Shown here piece by piece: positions 48,601 to 57,570 of a stretch of 64,000 nt of DNA; the stretch's first letter is position 1; each line of letters begins with the position of its first letter. Below the pieces are notes generated by a model. It did no database searches and was not told where the DNA came from. It was given only the letters and a program-made list of their open reading frames with translations. Position numbers and translations under genes: made by a program. The DNA is taken from assembly GCF_001039355.2 (NCBI RefSeq), contig NW_019773848.1, positions 421,635-485,634 on the forward strand. Reading direction: 5' to 3'. This DNA is from Lingula anatina. Taxonomy: Eukaryota; Brachiopoda; Lingulata; Lingulida; Lingulidae.

Positions 48601-51600
48601 AGCTTGGCTAAACCTTGGAGCAATTTATCATCTTCTAGTGAGTAATCNGTATTTTGATAATTCCCTTTTCTTTTTGTTAGGTTGTACATCTAACCTAATA
48701 GTATCCAATAATGTAGCTTGTAAAGCACAGCTGAAATCTTGTTTTTACAAGTAATTCCAAATCAAGCACACAACTCGGAGGGTTTTTAAACATCTTGAAA
48801 TTTCTATTAAGTCACAAGATTATTAAGATCCTACATTGCACATATGGTAAAAGTCTTCCTCAGGCCACAGCAGGCACAATACTATTAGATTGGTTACACA
48901 AAAACATTTTTTGACATGCTTTTCTAAACTTCCTGTTTATGACACAGTAAATGAAGAAATTCAGTGAATACTGTACAACATTCAGGTTTGAAGTAACCAC
49001 ATTAACAATGATAAACTCTGTGTTGTCTATATCTCCATATAGTATTCTTGCAAACAGACGACTGGCTAAGGCAGAAGGTATCTCCCCCATAAGAAATAAA
49101 AATGTCACTCCAACCAGCATAACTGTCAGGCGCTGCTGTTCATGAGCGCGATGTAGAAAAACATTGGAAGTCATGTTCTGTATCCTTTTGCGAGCTCTGT
49201 GAGTATGCTTTATAAGAAGCATGTTTAAAATGATGAGAATAATGCAAGAGCCTAGTACAATTGGTACCAGGTGTATCCAGTAGTATACCTGTAAAAACCC
49301 ACTTGACCCAAAGTCTGTATATTGTACTTCATGGTAGAAATAATGGTGCCTGGTATTGTCATCAGCGATACTGGAGTCATTCAAGTTAATGTGACATTCA
49401 ACATAGTATCCAAAAAATCTGGGTAGATTGAATATAATACAGAAAGTGGAAGCAACCAGTGTAGCCCTGAAGGCAATTTTTCTGTTGCAGTACTTTCTCA
49501 TCCTCAGAGGGTGGGCAATCCAGCAGTATCTCTCAAAAGCTAGAAGCACAGTAAGTAACATGGTAGCATTTGATGACATAGTTCCAATTGGATAGTATAT
49601 ATAGAGTTCGTAGAACATCCATCCACAGTTTGTTGGAAAAATGCCTCTTGCTAAACCACTGAGCAAGTAGAAAATTAGATTCAGCATATCTGTCAAGGCA
49701 AGTCCGCGTAGGTATGTGTAAGAGCTCTGTGAAAACTTCTTCTGATCTGAGAGCACTATTAAGTTCAACATGTTGGCGGTGATGCCAAATATGCATATTG
49801 ATATCATCACGATGCCATAGCCTGTGAATTTAATTATATATTCCTCCATAAGTTTATCCTTGCAATGCACATTTGTTAATTGTAGTGCAGAAAAATTCCT
49901 TGGATTAAGTTCACAGTTATGATGCCTAAGCGCTTGGTTCCATGTGGTTATTGCAGGTGTTTGAAGTGAAATGCATCACTTTCTATGTGTCCGTATAGTT
50001 TGCAATAATAGTTCTCAAAGGTTGTCAGGAAATGTTGCTTATCAATCATATTATACGACACAGATTTCTGTTTGTCTTTCATGTTTATCCTTGGATTATT
50101 ATTCCTCACAGATTTAAAATAAAAATTTCATGTGTTTCATTCACAGTGCACATGTTTAATTCAACAGTATTAATTCCTGTCTGTCCCAATTTCACCAAGA
50201 TTTCATTGCTTCTCAGAAGTAATTTAGTACAAAATAAAGTGACTGCCATTTAGATGTATCACTTATGACTATTGGATCAGTTCTTTGGCTTCGTGATTAA
50301 ATGTGAGATTTGCAGGACTGTTCATTGCCACCTACAGCTTTGCCAAACACTCTATCTTATAAATTGAATGAGATCTATAGTGACCAGATTGGTTCTGTAG
50401 TGTAAACACTGATATGTGCTACATGTATCACTATTAAGATTAATTTACCAGCTACTGAAGCATCTGCAAGGCTGCTGAGAATTTCCCACCTTTTTGAATG
50501 TCAAAGGAGTCATTCTTGAAATTTGAAGAGGTCCTCCTTTAGAAATCAATGGAAGGGGCTCCATTAATTTCTGCCTCATTTCTAAACTAGAATGTTATCT
50601 ATTGTATCAAACAGACAACAAGTAACAACACTTGGATATATTACATTTCTGACTCTGAGACAAATACTTAAAGGGATAATAACTCTTCGTATGAGATTTA
50701 TATTTCACAATAAAAAAATTGTCAATAACTCATAGAAATATAATATATTCTGTTTTACCACAAAAACGGCAGTTATAGCTATTATTCTGATATCTGAGCT
50801 TGTCTTAAGACCACGTGACCTCCATTGATGGCTATACTCTGCTAAAATCTCTTAAGAGATTTTAACAAAAAACCAAACTTTTTAGAAAAAAACAAGGGAC
50901 TAACTTTGAATGTAAAAATGGATTCATTAACCATTGGTAAGTATGGGAAAATTGTTGTTTACTCCAGGAAAATTCATTTTTTGGCCAAAACGAAGAGTTA
51001 TTATCCCTTTAAGTTCTCATTTGTGTATCCATACATATTCGTAACATTTTTGTCTTACAATTTTCACATGTTCTCTCCATTGCTATGATAAGTTATTAAG
51101 AGTAGTGCCCACATCATTTACTGTGTTTGTAGAGCAGCGCAGGGTGTGAACCCTAAAAACAGTGCGGAAGCGTCTATTGAGCACACAGTATATAACAAAA
51201 TTGAGAGAATGCTGAAGCACCACCAGGGTCGTCCCAAGCAGGCTCATCAGCTGATATGTTTGGTTTGACAGAACACTCATGTCTCCTTGCCCGTATATTG
51301 CAACACTCACAGATCTATTTACCATAGCAGAAGGCAGTTCACCAATTAAAAATACTGTTACAACACTCACCAGTGTCATGGTTAGACGTTGCTGATGTTT
51401 TGTTCTCTGCTGTTGGCTGGATGACACCATAGTGATGCTGGTTTTATTAGAAATGTACACTGCCCTGAACAGTAATATATTGAAAATTAATAGGAAAAGT
51501 ATTCCGCCAAAAGTTATTCCTATCAGGCTGACCCAGGAGTGAGCCATGTAAAAAGAGCTTGTTCCAAATTCTGTATAACTGAAATGATAAAAATCTGCTG

Positions 51601-54600
51601 ACTCTGTAGAGTTGCAAGACACCTGTTTGGCTAATGTAAAAGCAAAACAGCGGGGTATATTAAAAATGATGCAAGTAATGTAGATGCCTAGGGTCACCTT
51701 CACAGCAAGTTCTCTGGTGCAGAACTGCTTTGATTTCATGGGCTTGGAGACCCAGAAGAACCTTTCAATTGTCACAGCTATGGTTTGTAAAGCACTGGCC
51801 ATGGTAGAAGCCGAGGCAAAAGGAAAATATATGTACACCTCAAATGTCATCCAGCCGAAGTCTCCATTGTAAAGTCCTCTTGTCAAACTACTGAACAGGA
51901 AGAGGACAAGAGATAAAAGATCTGCTATGGCCAGTCCTAGAAGATATGTATACAGAGAATCTTTCAACTTGTTGCTTGAAAGGACAACAATGTTTAATAT
52001 GTTGCTTATGATCCCATACAAACAGATTGAAGGAACCACATACCCTAGAATAATCTGTTTGTAAGCTAGTATTAGATCCTCTTCTGCAGTGTTTCTAAAT
52101 GCTGAAGAGCAGTTGCTGCTGTTGTCATATGGATGGCTGATTATGGAGCCACTGATTTGTTTCTCCTGATTCCCCATAGTAAATCTTGAAACAGTTCTAA
52201 GGGGTATATCGTATCTGGTTTATTTCTATATTTCTCCAGTTTTAAACTTTTTTAGTTCTTAAAGTCTCTAAGTCCAAAAAAAAAACTTCTGTTGATACAA
52301 GACAACAAATGTGGCATTGTATCTTGAAAGCTATGCTGCCGTGAATCTTTCAAAAGTCAGATTAAGGTACGAAGCTCTTGTATTGGTCATTGTTTTTACA
52401 GGACTGTAGAAGTCTGGCAATGAGTTGGCTTTTATAGCTGCACTTGTTCTTGAAAAACATAAAATGGAGTTGCAAGATAAAATTGCAATATGTGATCCCT
52501 AGAATACCATCTGGATCTCTAAATTAATATACTTACTGTCTTTATGAAAATAGTATTTCCTTTATGTTTGCAACTGTAACCCCACTGACTTTAACTGTTC
52601 ATTTATGGCTAATATTCTGTTATGATATTGATATTCCCATGTCCAGGTACCTAGATAAAACATCACAAGTCCTTTGTAAATAGAATCAGGGGTGTCATTT
52701 GGACACTGATTAGACTTACACTTCTTTCTGAGATTGGATATTTTGTAGGGTTTAGGATACAGATAGAGTTTAGTGTAAGTAAACTCACGTGAAACTATCC
52801 TGATTTTTAGAGTCTGCCATATAATGCCTGCTGCTTTGTACTAAAATGCAATGCCTGTAGGCAGCAATTGCAAAGGGGGGTATTTTTTCTCAAAAACCCT
52901 CTTAGTTGATCAAACTTGAGATATGGCACAGAGCACATGGAACAAATTTTGGTTCAGAGTGTAAATTTTTGGCTAAAAGGGTGTTTCTTTTGAAAACCAA
53001 CACCTATGGGTATGGGCCTGGCACTTGTTTACAGGATAGACTGTGACAAATTCTGAAATTTCAGATGCATTTAACATACTTCCATGCAGAATGGATGTTT
53101 AATGCCTTAGCAGATAAACCACTGGCTGACTTTGAATAAATCTGTGACAGATCCGACCTCATAATAAATGTCAAGTATATGAAAAGAATAACAGGTTGGA
53201 TGTGCACAGCAACAGATTCTGAGCCCTGTTGTCATCATGGACTCTAAAAATGGTCTTCATTTAATTATAGAGATACTTATGTAAAATATTTTCCTTTTTC
53301 TAGGGCTTTGTCTATTAAGCGAGATTCCATTAACCTGGACACGCTGGCAGTGTTCTACTTCAACCAGGGCAGAACAACTGAGGCACTGAAGATATTCAGT
53401 GAGCTGGAGCGCTCTTTTCCAAATGACTTGGATGCCATGTGCCATTATGTAAGAATGTATTGCCCTTTGAAGGTCACTTCAACACTGATTTGTTTTATTG
53501 GTGGAGCATATGGTGTAACTCATTCTGATCCTCAAATGAATGTTTGAATTGCCCTTTATTGTCTGTATTAAATATGACTGACTGTGACCAATCAAACATT
53601 TTATGCTTCATGATTTGAAGCATAGCTGGTATAATTTGTATTCAGAAAATTACAAAAATGATGCAAGTGAATAAAAGCATTGAAACAAAAGGGGCTTTAT
53701 CCTACATAAAAGATGAAATGGGAATTCACCAACATATCTTTTATGCTTTACTTGGTATCTTATTTCTAGGCCCAGGCATTAACCAGGCTGGAGCAATATT
53801 CTAAAGCAGAGGCCCTGTTACTGAAAATTCTTCACACTGATGGTGGGCATGTGGAAGCTCTGAGGCAACTAGCTACTCTGTGTGGGATATTGGGAAGACA
53901 TCAAGAGGTGAGAATACCAAACAGCTTGTGTTGGGTCATACAGAAGCAGTTTCTTTGTATGTCAGTTGCTGAATTGGCTATTGTACAGCTTATATTTGTA
54001 TCTACTTTGAAGTGAATCTACTGTTGATGTATATAAACCATTCTAGTGAGGTACTTATGAATAACATGTTCAGCCAGAACACACCTAGTTCTGTCTATTA
54101 AAAACCTTTTACTAATGGATCCTTTGTGAAATATCCTTTGCTTCCATTATGCAAGACATGTTGTACAAGTATTAAAACTGTTGTCATGTTTTTTGTGTAG
54201 GCCCTGCAACATATCAGTAAAGCTTTATCTCCTGGTGCCCAGACTGTGGATAAACTCACCAGGGCAGCCATTTACTATGAAGAAGGAAATCACTGGAAAG
54301 ATCTGAAACAGTATCAGCAGGCTGCCAAGGTGATTATGTATTGTGGACTGTGTGTGTGTGGGGGGGGGGGGATTTATATGTTAGATTTTGCAATCTTAAG
54401 TAGCACTTTTGACTGAGTTTATAAGATTTAATTTTTTTTTTCAGAGTTATAAAGCAGCAGTTTCTCTGGATCCAAGTTTGCCTCAAGCTTGGCTAAACCT
54501 TGGAGCAATTTATCATCTTCTAGTGAGTAAACACAGACTAAAGATATTGATTTTTAAGGAGGTAATTTACCTGAAATAAATTATATGTTGCTAATATCCC

Positions 54601-54798
54601 CTGTAGCTAAATGTGGCACTGTTTATTTTAATACAATGAGGATTTTGAAAATTTCAGGACGAATTTGACAGTGCAAAGTTTCACTACCACCAGGCTCTGA
54701 AGCTGAACCCAAATAATGAGATTCTGAAAGAGAACATCAAAAAGTTAGAAAGAAGACAGCAACAATTGATAAATAATAAGAAAAATAAGACTTCATAG
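34431..54798 (+). CDS. TMTC1: TMTC1-like transmembrane and TPR protein O-mannosyltransferase
   Basis: TMTC proteins are ER membrane enzymes that O-mannosylate cadherins (CAZy GT105). Exons: 34431-34786, 36639-36819, 37346-37419, 37656-37829, 38851-38923, 39180-39283, 39601-39790, 40092-40213, 40534-40698, 40869-40982, 41386-41529, 41856-42067, 42851-42986, then exons 14-17 in two copies (A 47413-47557, 47879-48016, 48310-48438, 48560-48637; B 53304-53448, 53770-53907, 54201-54329, 54445-54522), last exon 54658-54798. One copy of exons 14-17 gives 891 aa, close to human TMTC1 (about 882). Start: ATG ATG at 34431/34434. The N-terminal half is polytopic, with the conserved luminal DFVHDD acid pair, NDFWG, SHKSYRPLCVLSFR, HPVHTEAVAG and VAERILYISSMGFC. 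From about residue 480 it is a TPR array beginning LPHNAKVHYNYANMLKD, closer to TMTC1 than TMTC2. It ends in a basic tail. Intron 13 holds two antisense GPCR genes. Confidence 0.93.
36590..36625. repeat. TTA/TTTA microsatellite before TMTC exon 2
   Basis: Short TTA then TTTA run just before the acceptor of exon 36639-36819, acting as an extended pyrimidine-rich stretch. Confidence 0.7.
43356..44366 (-). CDS. Intronless rhodopsin-family GPCR, FMRFamide-receptor-like (copy A)
   Basis: 336 aa seven-helix receptor, single exon, in TMTC intron 13 on the opposite strand. Helix 1 has GITAN (Asn 33), helix 2 LALTD (Asp 61), helix 3 ends in ERY (113-115), helix 4 has FNLPRFF, typical of FMRFamide-receptor-like proteins, and helix 7 has NFFVY in place of NPxxY (Pro to Phe). 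The disulphide pair Cys 82 (start of helix 3) and Cys 159 (second extracellular loop) is present. Probably a cell-surface neuropeptide receptor; the ligand cannot be read from the sequence. The start is the first Met of the frame; the N-terminus is short. It differs from copy B (48860-49870) at about 13 bases and 2 residues (Leu/Ile in RLLYGD, Val/Ile in NFFVY). Confidence 0.9.
   Translation of the reverse strand: MHCKDKLMEEYIIKFTGYGIVMISICIFGITANMLNLIVLSDQKKFSQSSYTYLRGLALTDMLNLIFYLLSGLARGIFPTNCGWMFYELYIYYPIGTMSSNATMLLTVLLAFERYCWIAHPLRMRKYCNRKIAFRATLVASTFCIIFNLPRFFGYYVECHINLNDSSIADDNTRHHYFYHEVQYTDFGSSGFLQVYYWIHLVPIVLGSCIILIILNMLLIKHTHRARKRIQNMTSNVFLHRAHEQQRLTVMLVGVTFLFLMGEIPSALASRLFARLLYGDIDNTEFIIVNVVTSNLNVVQYSLNFFVYCVINRKFRKACQKMFLCNQSNSIVPAVA
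45203..46297 (-). CDS. Intronless rhodopsin-family GPCR, paralogue of its neighbour (copy A)
   Basis: 364 aa seven-helix receptor upstream of and in the same direction as the GPCR at 43356-44366, 836 bp apart, and clearly its paralogue (shared FGWM/CGWM, YIYxP, FNIPR, GE(I/L)PSA, SLNF). N-terminal tail has N-glycosylation sequons (NSS, NCS). Helix 3 ends ERF, helix 4 has FNIPRCF, helix 7 has NFVIY for NPxxY. The usual Cys at the start of helix 3 is replaced by Phe (YNGDFGW against PTNCGW), although Cys 188 is still present in the second extracellular loop, so the conserved disulphide cannot form in the usual way. Probable peptide receptor of unknown ligand. Six residues differ from copy B. 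Confidence 0.9.
   Translation of the reverse strand: MGNQEKQISGSIISQLYDNSSNCSSAFRNTAEEDLILAYKQIILGYVVPSICLYGIISNILNIVVLSSNKLKDSLYTYLLGLAIADLLSLVLFLFSSLTRGLYNGDFGWMTFEVYIYFPFASASTMASALQTIAVTIERFFWVSKPMKSKQFCTRELAVKVTLGIYITCIIFNIPRCFAFTLAKQVSCNSTESADFYHFTYTEFGTSSFYMAHSWVSLIGITFGGILFLLTFNILLFRAVYISNKTSITMVSSSQQQRTKHQQRLTMTLVSVVTVFLIGELPSAMVNRSVSVAIYGQGDMSVLSNQTYQLMSLLGTTLVVLQHSLNFVIYCVFNRRFRTVFRVHTLRCSTNTVHDVGITLNNLS
48469..48486. repeat. (GT)n followed by a run of 18 G
   Basis: In TMTC intron 16, copy A. The matching place in copy B (54360-54371) has only 12 G, a length difference as expected between alleles or young duplicates. Confidence 0.9.
48648..48648. other. Single ambiguous base at the junction of the two copies
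   Basis: One N exactly where copy A ends and copy B starts. To its left is the donor GTGAGTAA of exon 17A; to its right the sequence jumps back to mid intron 13. It looks like a contig join rather than a base-calling doubt. Confidence 0.85.
48860..49870 (-). CDS. Intronless rhodopsin-family GPCR (copy B of 43356-44366)
   Basis: Open 336 aa frame, about 98.7% identical in DNA to copy A by eye, with the same ERY, FNLPRFF, paired cysteines and helix-7 motif (here NFFIY). No damage. Either the second allele of the same gene or a very young tandem duplicate. Confidence 0.9.
   Translation of the reverse strand: MHCKDKLMEEYIIKFTGYGIVMISICIFGITANMLNLIVLSDQKKFSQSSYTYLRGLALTDMLNLIFYLLSGLARGIFPTNCGWMFYELYIYYPIGTMSSNATMLLTVLLAFERYCWIAHPLRMRKYCNRKIAFRATLVASTFCIIFNLPRFFGYYVECHINLNDSSIADDNTRHHYFYHEVQYTDFGSSGFLQVYYWIHLVPIVLGSCIILIILNMLLIKHTHRARKRIQNMTSNVFLHRAHEQQRLTVMLVGVTFLFLMGEIPSALASRLFARILYGDIDNTEFIIVNVVTSNLNVVQYSLNFFIYCVINRKFRKACQKMFLCNQSNSIVPAVA
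50668..51012. mobile_element. TTAA-flanked inverted-repeat element (MITE-like), copy 1
   Basis: 345 bp including TTAA at both ends. Terminal inverted repeats are perfect over 19 bp (AGGGATAATAACTCTTCGT). No transposase; TTAA targets are typical of piggyBac-type elements, so a non-autonomous piggyBac-like origin is possible, although the ends do not start with the usual CCC. A near-perfect palindrome sits in the middle (50841-50866). It is absent at the matching place of copy A (near 45130), so the insertion is young or polymorphic. Confidence 0.8.
51083..52177 (-). CDS. Intronless rhodopsin-family GPCR (copy B of 45203-46297)
   Basis: Open 364 aa frame with the same features as copy A, including the missing helix-3 Cys, so that loss is not a sequencing slip in one copy. 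Six residue differences (for example QLY/HPY near residue 15, Thr/Ser at 200, Phe/Leu in CVFNRR). The gap to the other GPCR is longer here because of the 345 bp element. Confidence 0.9.
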   Translation of the reverse strand: MGNQEKQISGSIISHPYDNSSNCSSAFRNTAEEDLILAYKQIILGYVVPSICLYGIISNILNIVVLSSNKLKDSLYTYLLGLAIADLLSLVLFLFSSLTRGLYNGDFGWMTFEVYIYFPFASASTMASALQTIAVTIERFFWVSKPMKSKQFCTRELAVKVTLGIYITCIIFNIPRCFAFTLAKQVSCNSTESADFYHFSYTEFGTSSFYMAHSWVSLIGITFGGILFLLIFNILLFRAVYISNKTSITMVSSSQQQRTKHQQRLTMTLVSVVTVFLIGELPSAMVNRSVSVAIYGQGDMSVLSNQTYQLMSLLGTTLVVLQHSLNFVIYCVLNRRFRTVFRVHTLRCSTNTVNDVGTTLNNLS

Positions 54799-55737
54799 GG
54801 TGATATGGTTAAGTAATCATTGCAAGTGCGTCAAGAACCAGTAAAAAGGTCAGAAAAGATGAATCAAAATTTTATGGATGAATTAGTGATTGTATTCTGG
54901 GTGATCATGGTGATGATTAAACATTTTTATATCTTATTTACTTTAATTAAGATAGCAACTTATTAGGCAATGTAATTAAGTAACATTATGAAGCCAAAAA
55001 AGCGCAGCTGTTCCTAGATATGTTTTAGGGTTGTGAGTGAGTCTCAAAATGGAGTTTTGTTAATAGCATTTAATTGGTAAGATTTTTTTTCATTTCAAGG
55101 TCTGAATCTTAGTCTGAGCGTATTATTAAACTTACTTTTTCTTTTTTAATTTTATTCCACAAGGACTGTCTTTCCTCATTCTTTATTTCTCATATTACAT
55201 GGTCTGAGTGAAATTTTCAGTGTAATGATGATTTGATATTAAACCACATCCGAACCAGTACATGTACTTGAATTATTTCCTTTTGGAAAAGGGATGTGGA
55301 TATGTATGATATTGCTTTCACCTACAGTATTACAAGATTGTGATTTTTTTGTTGATGAGAATTGTCCCATCGCTAGAGTTATATTTGATGTTTGCCAAGA
55401 ATAAATAATTTTATAAATTTTAAAATATATCTATTAATATATACCTGTAAATATAATGTAAAAGTATTTATTGTAGGTGATAATTTCTCGTCTGTCCTGT
55501 GATTATTTTATATATAGCTTTCTAGGTAGGAGAGCATTAAGTACACATTGCAATAACTATGCTGTCTACAGTGGTGAACTAATCCCTCCATTTAACATAT
55601 TCTTGTCAGATAATTAAGTATTTATGCATGTGGATTTATATTGAGTTCAGGGATATGGAGATATAAGTAAAGTTTTTAAATCTAATGCTGGACTCACTAC
55701 TCGGGCTTTTAGACGAGGCTGCATCTCTCTTGGAGAA

Positions 55738-55990
55738 TTCAGTTGAAACTAGAAAAGCACTCCGAGAACGCAGACCTCCGCCAATGTAGTAATTTTTTAT
55801 TATTATTGATTATTGATTGATTATTGATCCAGATCACCACCAAAAACTAATCATCTGTTCCTTGGCCCACTTCTGACAGTTCCTGAAAATTTCATCAAAA
55901 TCGGTCCATAACTTTTTGAGTTATGTTGATGACAGACAGACAGACAAACAAACAAACAGGGGTAAAAACAATACCCCCTTGGAGGAGGTT
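55738..55990. repeat. Dispersed repeat with GACA/AAAC tail
   Basis: Contains GCACTCCGAGAACGCAGACCTCCGCC in two parts (GCACTCCGAGAACGCAG, then ACCTCCGCC), TTTCATCAAAATCGGTCCAT, TTTTTGAGTTATGTTG and then GACAGACAGACAAACAAAC. I recall similar wording as a common dispersed repeat in many aquatic animals, from memory only. No coding frame and no class assigned. Confidence 0.6.
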
Positions 55991-56490
55991 ATTAGAATAA
56001 ATAGCAAGACCTGCAATACATTAAAAAAACTTTATTTAAATTAGGTAAAATACAACTGGCTGACTAATATACATGCAATAGTCTTAATAGTAATTGTACT
56101 ACTTTTTAATTCAAATGTTATGAAAACAGTGTAAAATATGTTTATGTTAATTAACTACATTTGTATACAGAGTCAGTCAGAATCCCGACAAGCGCAATCT
56201 CTAGACTGTCAATTAAAATTCAGGGTTTGTGCTTCAATGTACCTGATATAACAGGGATGGTTGCTTCAAAACTGTCCAACTTTACAACATATTGCTTGAA
56301 TAAGAGACAGAATGAGTCCAAAAAATTACAAGTGTAATTACTGCTTGTTAAATTTGTTGCATGTTGTTTATTTATCAAAAGAAAGTTTACAGATGTAATG
56401 TGATAGGATTGTTACAGTTTTGATTGAAGTGTATTTTGTGAGGGTACATGCATGTTTTTGATGGTAGTTAGTTCTGATCTGCTTAATTAA

Positions 56491-56835
56491 TTAAAGGGAT
56501 AATAACTCTTTGTATGAGATCTATATTTCACTATAAAAACATTGTGAACAACTCATAGAAATATAATATATTCTGTTTTACCACAAAAACAGCAGTTATA
56601 GCTATTATTCTGATATCTGAGCTTGTCTTTAGACCACATGACCTCCATTGATGGCTATACTCTGTTATAATCTCTTAAGAGATTATAACAAAAAAACAAA
56701 CTTTTTAGAAAAAAAGCAGGGACTAACTTTGAATGTAAAAATGGATTCATTTACCATTGGTGAGTATGGGAAAATTGTTGTTTACTCCAGGAAAATTCAT
56801 TTTTTGGCCAAAACGAAGAGTTTTTATGCCTTTAA
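56491..56835. mobile_element. TTAA-flanked inverted-repeat element (MITE-like), copy 2
   Basis: Same 345 bp length and same family as 50668-51012, with TTAA at both ends. Its terminal repeats have decayed (a few mismatches), so it is the older insertion, but its central palindrome (56664-56689) is perfect over 26 bp. Confidence 0.8.
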
Positions 56836-57570
56836 GTATATACATATTTACAAATGTTGATCATTGTTGAACTTCCTAGTATTTTATAAATTAAAAAGGT
56901 TTTATAATTGTTGCATTGGCAACTGTTAATGTAGTTATAATATGCAGACTTTATGTTGAACACCTCTAGTGTACATAGCTTATTCTATTGTCTAAATAAA
57001 AAAAAACAATTCCCCATTAATTTTTTTAATGAGACAAAATTGTACTGTTTACAAAAAAATAATAAGTAGATTAACTTATTTAATAATTATGTAAAACAGG
57101 TTTAATTTGCACAGTGTATAACTTCCATAATTTGGGTAGACCAAGTAACATTTTTTTAGAATGTTTTCACAGTTTGTGTACTTTTTTTTTTTTAATAGCA
57201 GAAAACATAAATTTATTAAATTCCATAAATGTGGACTAATTGTTACAATATTAAAATTAATTATATAATTATATTATAAATGAGTAGTATCTATGTATAC
57301 TAACAAAAATAAATAAAACTTAAAGATTCTTCCATTTTTGTTCATTAAGCCTGCAAGGTATTCATTGGTCTTACTTTACTTTTCCTTCTGAATACATTTC
57401 TCAGATATCACTTTGTAATTTATGTGGCTTGATAAATATTTGAAATATTCATTTCTTATGCATCCTCTTCTGGCTAGAAGTAAAGCTAAGCCTCAATTAG
57501 CCAACAGGTTCTTTTTCCATTGTGACAGTTGGTCTCCTCAAGTATACTCTATCCACAACAAGTATTGCAG

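Larger units (their letters stand above)
43145..48645. repeat. Duplicated block, copy A
   Basis: 5.5 kb block with part of TMTC intron 13, both GPCR genes and TMTC exons 14-17. It matches copy B (48649-54530) nearly end to end. Its right edge stops 8 bases into intron 17, just before the N at 48648. It lacks the 345 bp TTAA-flanked element present in copy B. Confidence 0.95.
48649..54530. repeat. Duplicated block, copy B
   Basis: 5.9 kb match to copy A, longer mainly because of the TTAA-flanked insertion at 50668-51012 and a few small indels (for example CCTAAG near 49925). Coding differences are few and mostly silent; exons 16 and 17 look identical, while exons 14 and 15 have one residue change each (Asn/Ser, Arg/Lys). 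Right of it the TMTC gene continues normally to its last exon. Confidence 0.95.
54799..57570. other. Non-coding region between TMTC and the CD225 gene
   Basis: 3' ends of two convergent genes. AATAAA at 55400-55405 is a likely poly(A) signal for TMTC, about 600 bp after its stop. TTTATT at 57212-57217 could be the reversed signal for the CD225 gene. It also holds a dispersed repeat (55738-55990) and a TTAA-flanked element (56491-56835). No exons seen. Confidence 0.6.

Noticed and set aside
47413-54522. Duplicated TMTC exons 14-17 as a lengthened TPR array or mutually exclusive exon cassettes
   Set aside because: Using both blocks puts TAA five codons into exon 14B. Mutually exclusive use is possible in phase but pointless, as the proteins are nearly identical; two haplotypes explain it better.
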